Below, in pieces: positions 59,634-64,000 of a stretch of DNA of 64,000 bases. Below the pieces are notes generated by a model. That model was given only the letters and a program-made list of their open reading frames with translations, had not been told where the DNA came from and made no database searches. Position numbers and translations under genes: made by a program. This DNA is from W0P28-013 sp964570565. Lineage in GTDB: Bacteria > Bacteroidota > Bacteroidia > Bacteroidales > Paludibacteraceae. Where the stretch lies: contig CAZMYT010000005.1 in the NCBI GenBank assembly GCA_964570565.1, positions 1-64,000 of the forward strand. The letters run 5' to 3'. Position 1 is the first letter of the stretch, and the number at the start of each line of letters is the position of its first letter.

Positions 59634-62465
59634 TCAAAATAGCCTCATTTGACCTGTAATTTCATCGATAACATCCGTTTTTTCGTCTGCGTCAGCTTTT
59701 GGTTCTGCACGCTCTTCTTTAGTGGTGTCAACGGTTACAATTTCAATGTTCGTGTTATCGTCTGTTTCATTTGCTTCAGTCATTGGTGTTTCTACATCAA
59801 CGCTCTCTTCTGCGCGAGTTTCTTCACTTTCTACCTCGGTAATGGCTTCAGGTTCAGGGAAACGTAATGGCTCCACTTCCGTCACTTTCTCAACATGCCA
59901 AGTGGTAATACGTTTTCCTTTCGCTTTATAGCTTTTAGCGGCAATAAATTCTTCGACCTCTACAATAAATGATTCTCTAAACGAGTCGCCTTCACCCATC
60001 GTTACTTCAAAACGTGGATAAACTTGGTCAGAGAGCACGTAAAGTTTCGATAATTGGCTTTCACCGACAAATGACATGCGTTTGGCAGATTGTTCCAATT
60101 GGAATCGTTTAATGTAAGCATAGCCCTGCTCAGCATCGTACAAAGCAGCCGACCATATTTTGTTAGCATCGAATTTTTCGATACGTACGACATCGTCGTC
60201 AAAATGGTTATTCAAATCGAAATTGGTGGTGTAGAATGTTCCATTTTTCGCAATTACCAAAATCAAATCGTCAGGGAAAAACTCGCCAACATAATTGCCT
60301 CGTTTGTCGCCATTTAAACGTAATACATCTGGGTCAAACCAAATATGTGTACCACCCAAGGTGGAACCACCTTTTTGTTTGAGTAAAATTTTGTGTACAT
60401 CGAATTTGGTCAAAATATTGCCCATAGATTGGCGTCCTTTGATAGCAATCTCTGAAAAATCTTTCTCAAAAACAAGGTTTTTAATTCGTCGTGTGGTTGG
60501 TTTCAACGCCACTTTAATCGTTTCCGCTTCACCATTTGGATTGGCTGAGAAATAAACCACTTTAGAATTTTCGGTACCTTGTGTCAAATCGTATTCTTTA
60601 TCGCGCGTTACGCCATTTACCGCAAAGCGTTTGATGTAATAAGCACCAGCACGACCGTCGCGATAAACGGCATTATAAATGGTTCGTTGGTCGTTTTTGA
60701 TAAATACGGCTAAGTGTAACAAGTTCTTGCCGACAAACATTTTGTCGGTTACTTTTACCACTTTATATTTACCATCTTTGAAGAACAGAATAATATCGTC
60801 AATATCTGAACAATTGCATACAAATTCGTCTTTTTTCAATCCTGTACCAATAAAACCGTCTTCTCGGTTGATGTACAATTTTTCGTTGGCTTCCACCACT
60901 TTAGCAGCTTGAATGGTTTCGAAATTGCGCAATTCAGTTAAACGTGGAAAATGTTTGCCGTATTTCGATTTTAAGTTCGAGTACCAATCAATAGCATAGT
61001 CGATGATGTGTTCGAGATTGTAGTCAATTTGCTTGATTTGTTCGTGCATTTGAGCGATTAATTCCTTCGCTTTATCTACATTAAATTTCAAGATGCGAGC
61101 CATCTTAATTTCGAGCAAGCGACTCAAATCTTCACGTGTAATTTCACGCACAAAATCCTTTTTAAATGGCTCTAAGCGTGTGTCGATATGATCTAACGCA
61201 GCATCCGTTGTAGGGGCATTTTCAAAGCCTTTGTCCTTGTATATGCGTTCTTCGATGAATATTTTCTCTAACGAAGCAAAATTCAATTGATCCAGCAGTT
61301 CATCACGTTGGATATTTAATTCCTGAGTCAATAAACTAACGGTATTGTTTGTGTTACGACGTAAAACTTCACTGACCGTAATAAAATGGGGCTTATTTTC
61401 GTCGATAACGCAACAGTTTGGCGAATAACTCACTTCGCATTTTGTAAAGGCGTAAAGTGCGTCAATGGTTTTATCCGATGACGTTTTAGCCTCCAAATGA
61501 ACCAGAATTTCAACATTGGCAGAGGTGTTATCTTCTACTTTTTTAATGTTGATTTTTCCTTTTTCATTGGCAGTTATAATCGTTTCAATCAACGAACCCG
61601 TAGTCATGCCATAAGGCACTTCGGTAATGGCGAGTGTTTTATTGTCTATTTTTTCAATTTTGGCACGTATTTTTACCACACCACCACGTTCGCCATCGTT
61701 GTAACGACACACATCCAATAAGCCTCCTGTTGGAAAATCTGGGAATAATTGGAATGGCTCATTGCGCAAATAAGCAATGGAAGCATCTATTAACTCATTG
61801 AAATTGTGCGGTAAAATGCGCGAGTTCAATCCTAAACCAATTCCCTCGCTACCTTGAGCCAATAATAAAGGGAATTTTATTGGTAATGAAATTGGTTCTT
61901 TATTACGACCGTCGTACGAAGGTTTCCAAGGCGTTGTTTTGGGATTAAAAACCGCTTCCAAAGCAAATTTCGATAAACGCGCTTCAATATAACGAGGCGC
62001 AGCTGCTCCATCGCCAGTAAGAATATTTCCCCAGTTTCCTTGACAATCGATAAGTAAGTTTTTTTGGCCTAAATTCACCAACGCATCGCCAATAGAAGCG
62101 TCGCCATGTGGGTGAAATTGCATGGTGTGACCCACAATGTTGGCCACTTTATTGTAACGCCCATCATCAAGGCGCTTCATGGAATGTAAAACGCGGCGTT
62201 GAACAGGTTTTAAACCATCGTTGATGTGTGGAATGGCACGTTCAAGATTGACATACGAGGCATAATCTAGAAACCAAGTTTGGTACATACCAGACAAATG
62301 ATACTTTGCTTTTTTATCTTGCAAATCGGGTAACTTATAGTCAGAATGACCAGCTACATTTTCCGCAATTTCTTCTGCTACTACGTCTGTTTCATTGAGG
62401 TTCGTAGCGTCAGAAAGTTCCATTTCGTCGTCTGATGTTTGTGGGTTTGTAATTTCTTTAGACAT
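59634..62465 (-). CDS. parC: DNA topoisomerase IV subunit A
   Basis: Decatenating type IIA topoisomerase subunit; the partner ParE is not in the window. 943 residues: a ~45-residue acidic N-terminal extension, then YQTWFLDYASYVNLERAIPH and DGLKPVQRRVLHSM, quinolone region HPHGDASIGD (~118-127) and active-site Tyr159 (GAAAPRYIEARL). The C-terminal pinwheel lacks a GyrA box, which favours ParC over GyrA; true GyrA is at 10892. The last ~90 residues are very acidic (EVESEETRAEESVDVET), with a terminal TGQMRLF. Divergent from the methyltransferase gene with adjacent promoters. Confidence 0.94.
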   Translation of the reverse strand: MSKEITNPQTSDDEMELSDATNLNETDVVAEEIAENVAGHSDYKLPDLQDKKAKYHLSGMYQTWFLDYASYVNLERAIPHINDGLKPVQRRVLHSMKRLDDGRYNKVANIVGHTMQFHPHGDASIGDALVNLGQKNLLIDCQGNWGNILTGDGAAAPRYIEARLSKFALEAVFNPKTTPWKPSYDGRNKEPISLPIKFPLLLAQGSEGIGLGLNSRILPHNFNELIDASIAYLRNEPFQLFPDFPTGGLLDVCRYNDGERGGVVKIRAKIEKIDNKTLAITEVPYGMTTGSLIETIITANEKGKINIKKVEDNTSANVEILVHLEAKTSSDKTIDALYAFTKCEVSYSPNCCVIDENKPHFITVSEVLRRNTNNTVSLLTQELNIQRDELLDQLNFASLEKIFIEERIYKDKGFENAPTTDAALDHIDTRLEPFKKDFVREITREDLSRLLEIKMARILKFNVDKAKELIAQMHEQIKQIDYNLEHIIDYAIDWYSNLKSKYGKHFPRLTELRNFETIQAAKVVEANEKLYINREDGFIGTGLKKDEFVCNCSDIDDIILFFKDGKYKVVKVTDKMFVGKNLLHLAVFIKNDQRTIYNAVYRDGRAGAYYIKRFAVNGVTRDKEYDLTQGTENSKVVYFSANPNGEAETIKVALKPTTRRIKNLVFEKDFSEIAIKGRQSMGNILTKFDVHKILLKQKGGSTLGGTHIWFDPDVLRLNGDKRGNYVGEFFPDDLILVIAKNGTFYTTNFDLNNHFDDDVVRIEKFDANKIWSAALYDAEQGYAYIKRFQLEQSAKRMSFVGESQLSKLYVLSDQVYPRFEVTMGEGDSFRESFIVEVEEFIAAKSYKAKGKRITTWHVEKVTEVEPLRFPEPEAITEVESEETRAEESVDVETPMTEANETDDNTNIEIVTVDTTKEERAEPKADADEKTDVIDEITGQMRLF

Positions 62466-62497
62466 ATATGAGGACAGTTATTTTTTCTGTTAACGTG

Positions 62498-62505
62498 CAA
62501 AGATA
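62498..62505 (-). promoter_or_regulatory. -7 box for parC
   Basis: Minus-strand TATCTTTG, 33 bases before the parC ATG. Confidence 0.6.
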
Positions 62506-62597
62506 CAAAAAACCGTTGAATTTAGTGAAATAAAATTATCAACATTTTTAAAGAAATTAATTCCCCCGATTAAAAGGTCTATTTTAGATAAAAAGTG

Positions 62598-62605
62598 TAT
62601 CTTTG
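62598..62605 (+). promoter_or_regulatory. -7 box for the THUMP-like methyltransferase gene
   Basis: TATCTTTG, 21 bases before the ATG at 62626. Confidence 0.6.
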
Positions 62606-62625
62606 CACTTCTTGATTAAGCACTT

Positions 62626-63792
62626 ATGGATCTATTAACACAACAGTTTGTTGAACAGCATCTTTCTGACGATGTGCATGTATTAGCTTTAAAAACAGCG
62701 CCACAAGGTGTTGATATATCTATGGCCCTACAACAAATTGCAGCGCGTCAGTTATTGGCAAAAAAAGTGCCTACTTGGGCTAAAAATTCACAACTGCACT
62801 TCCCTCCTCATTTGTCTTTAGAACAGTGCTCTTCCGAAGAAACAGCGCGTTACAAAGCCTCGTTAGTTTCTGGGAATAAGTTGGTTGACCTTACGGGTGG
62901 TATGGGTGTAGATTGTTATTTTTTGTCACAGCAATTTCAATCAACGGCTTACGTCGAAACATTACCTCATTTAGTAGAATTAGCAAACCATAATTTCGCC
63001 ATTTTAAACCCCAAAGTGGAGGTTTATAACGATGATGCAGAAGCATTTCTCAAACAAATGCCGCCTGTGGATGTTATTTATATTGATCCTGCACGACGCG
63101 ACACTAAAGGGCAAAAAACCGTGTCGATACACGATTGTACGCCCGATGTGAGTTTCTTACAACAAGCTCTATTAGAAAAAGCGCATCAAGTGTTGATTAA
63201 ATTATCGCCCATGCTAGATATTTCATTAGCATTAAGCGATTTACAGCATGTAAAATCAGTACATGTGGTTTCTGTAGGCAATGAATGTAAAGAGTTGCTA
63301 TTTTTGTTGGAGCGAAATTATACCGATGAAACGACCATTTATGCAGTCAATTTACCACAGAAAAATCAAACGCCTTTTGCATTTACTTTCTCTCAAGAAA
63401 AGTCTTTAGCTATTGAGTACACAACCGAACCTATAAGCTATTTGTACGAGCCACATGCGGCTTTATTAAAAGCTGGTGCGTTCAAGCTCATTACGGCTCA
63501 ATATCCAGTAAAAAAGCTCCATATAAACAGCCATTTATACACATCAAAGGAGTTAATTGGTGATTTTCCTGGACGCACCTTCAAAATTCTGAATTGGGCT
63601 CCTTTTAATAAACAAATAGGGAAAGGATTGTTGGCTGGAATGACACAAGCAAATATGACTGTGCGTAATTTTCCCTTGTCTGTAAATGAATTACGTCAAA
63701 AATTGCGGTTGAAAGATGGCGGTGACTTCTATCTGTTTGCTACCACGCTTGCAGATAATCAAAAAGTGCTTATTTTGTGTGAAAAGTGTTGA
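62626..63792 (+). CDS. SAM-dependent methyltransferase with THUMP-like C-terminal domain
   Basis: 388 residues. The SAM site is LVDLTGGMGVDCYFLSQQF (~residues 88-106); the catalytic-loop-like motif is VIYIDPARRDTKGQ (~148-161), followed by LIKLSPMLDI. The C-terminal ~100 residues (GDFPGRTFKILNWAPFNKQI, then ANMTVRNFPLSVNELRQKL) form the THUMP-like domain. Probably methylates an RNA base; the exact target is unknown. Its stop is two bases from the stop of the convergent partial gene. Confidence 0.87.
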   Translation: MDLLTQQFVEQHLSDDVHVLALKTAPQGVDISMALQQIAARQLLAKKVPTWAKNSQLHFPPHLSLEQCSSEETARYKASLVSGNKLVDLTGGMGVDCYFLSQQFQSTAYVETLPHLVELANHNFAILNPKVEVYNDDAEAFLKQMPPVDVIYIDPARRDTKGQKTVSIHDCTPDVSFLQQALLEKAHQVLIKLSPMLDISLALSDLQHVKSVHVVSVGNECKELLFLLERNYTDETTIYAVNLPQKNQTPFAFTFSQEKSLAIEYTTEPISYLYEPHAALLKAGAFKLITAQYPVKKLHINSHLYTSKELIGDFPGRTFKILNWAPFNKQIGKGLLAGMTQANMTVRNFPLSVNELRQKLRLKDGGDFYLFATTLADNQKVLILCEKC

Positions 63793-63793
63793 T

Positions 63794-64000
63794 TTAGACA
63801 CTCTCAATTTCGCCTAACGTCGCATATAGGATGTAACCTGTAGCTTCATATCCCATTTCGCCAATTAACCGTAAGTAATTCTCCAATTGACGTTTATATT
63901 TTGGTTCTTTTTGTTGACCGAATTTATAATCTACCACAATCACTTGTTTATCTTTCATCATCAATCGGTCAGGGCGATAAGAGTCTCCTTTGGGCGTTAT
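63794..64000 (-). CDS. C-terminal end of an AddA/RecB-like helicase-nuclease (partial)
   Basis: An open minus-strand frame runs from the TAA at 63794-63796 to the window edge (68 codons; 5' part outside). The translation includes GDSYRPDRLMMKDKQVIVV, then DYKFGQQKEPKYKRQLENYL: a PD-(D/E)XK nuclease core (Asp in RPDR, D-x-K in VVDYKFG, then the QxxxY motif). This is the usual C-terminus of UvrD-type helicase/exonuclease proteins that process double-strand breaks. It is convergent with the methyltransferase gene. Confidence 0.82.
   Translation of the reverse strand: MTPKGDSYRPDRLMMKDKQVIVVDYKFGQQKEPKYKRQLENYLRLIGEMGYEATGYILYATLGEIESV

Noticed and set aside
59634..62465. A second gyrA
   Set aside because: The C-terminal domain lacks a GyrA box and has a ParC-like organisation; it is better called topoisomerase IV subunit A.
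1..64000. CRISPR arrays, insertion sequences, prophage or rRNA genes
   Set aside because: No regularly spaced repeats, transposase, integrase, phage structural genes or rRNA sequence were recognised in either strand.

Overview
The window looks like chromosomal DNA of a Bacteroidota member, most likely an environmental, largely anaerobic Bacteroidales (Paludibacter-like; the family is inference). The evidence is low GC, almost no Shine-Dalgarno sites, and many copies of the Bacteroidota promoter signature (TTTG, about 19 bases, TAnnTTTG). Clade-typical genes include a bacterial serine palmitoyltransferase, a MurF-derived domain fused to alanine racemase, two type IX secretion substrates, a Rho with a large N-terminal insertion and a DUF349 protein.

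Layout. 1-9.5 kb: tRNA-Phe (cut by the window edge), a secreted T9SS protein, fabD, a flavodiiron protein, an alr gene carrying only the last domain of MurF, a YigZ protein, a YbiT-like ABC-F protein, a Nif3 protein and a zinc-ribbon coiled-coil protein. 9.5-10.25 kb: a very AT-rich gene-free stretch with repeated TTTACATTT half-sites, ahead of an XRE regulator. 10.9-19.2 kb: gyrA, a TPR protein, a universal stress protein, a small membrane protein and valS. 19.3-27.1 kb: a minus-strand carotenoid operon (crtB, idi, cruF-like, acyltransferase, glycosyltransferase, TPR protein, crtI) with a DUF262/HNH-type defence gene at its tail. 27.3-30.0 kb: a four-subunit 2-oxoacid:ferredoxin oxidoreductase. 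30.3-36.4 kb: DUF1015, thrC, DUF2007, a lipoprotein, a YhcH protein and glgB. 36.5-46 kb: rho, a GT2 protein, a DUF349 protein, spt, panB, gpx, a pyrimidine-dimer glycosylase and threonine aldolase. 46.1-52.9 kb: a split arsenic region, with an ArsP-type permease at one end and arsR-DUF1294-arsE-arsF-arsC-arsG at the other; a lipoprotein, a CotH/lamin-tail T9SS protein and a GNAT gene lie between. 52.9-64 kb: a TonB protein, a TraB protein, a GH114-like lipoprotein, an RsmF-like methyltransferase, butyrate kinase and phosphate butyryltransferase, a lipoprotein, topoisomerase IV subunit A, a THUMP-like methyltransferase and the 3' end of an AddA/RecB-like helicase-nuclease.

How the genes fit together. 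The most striking signal is regulatory. The arsR operon and the arsP-like permease, 5.7 kb apart, each have a long perfect palindrome whose 8-base spacer is exactly the promoter -7 box (TATTTTTG or TAATTTTG). The arms share the core GTTCG...CGAAC. This predicts one ArsR-controlled regulon combining inorganic arsenate reduction (ArsC) with aromatic and methylated organoarsenical handling (ArsEFG, ArsP). ArsR and ArsC also both end in cysteine-rich tails.

The carotenoid operon has synthase, desaturase, hydratase-like, glycosyltransferase and acyltransferase genes but no recognisable cyclase. That suggests an acylated glycoside of an acyclic carotenoid. Kor, the flavodiiron protein and Buk/Ptb fit a ferredoxin-based anaerobic metabolism that meets oxygen from time to time. 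All functions were assigned by reading motifs; no database search was run.
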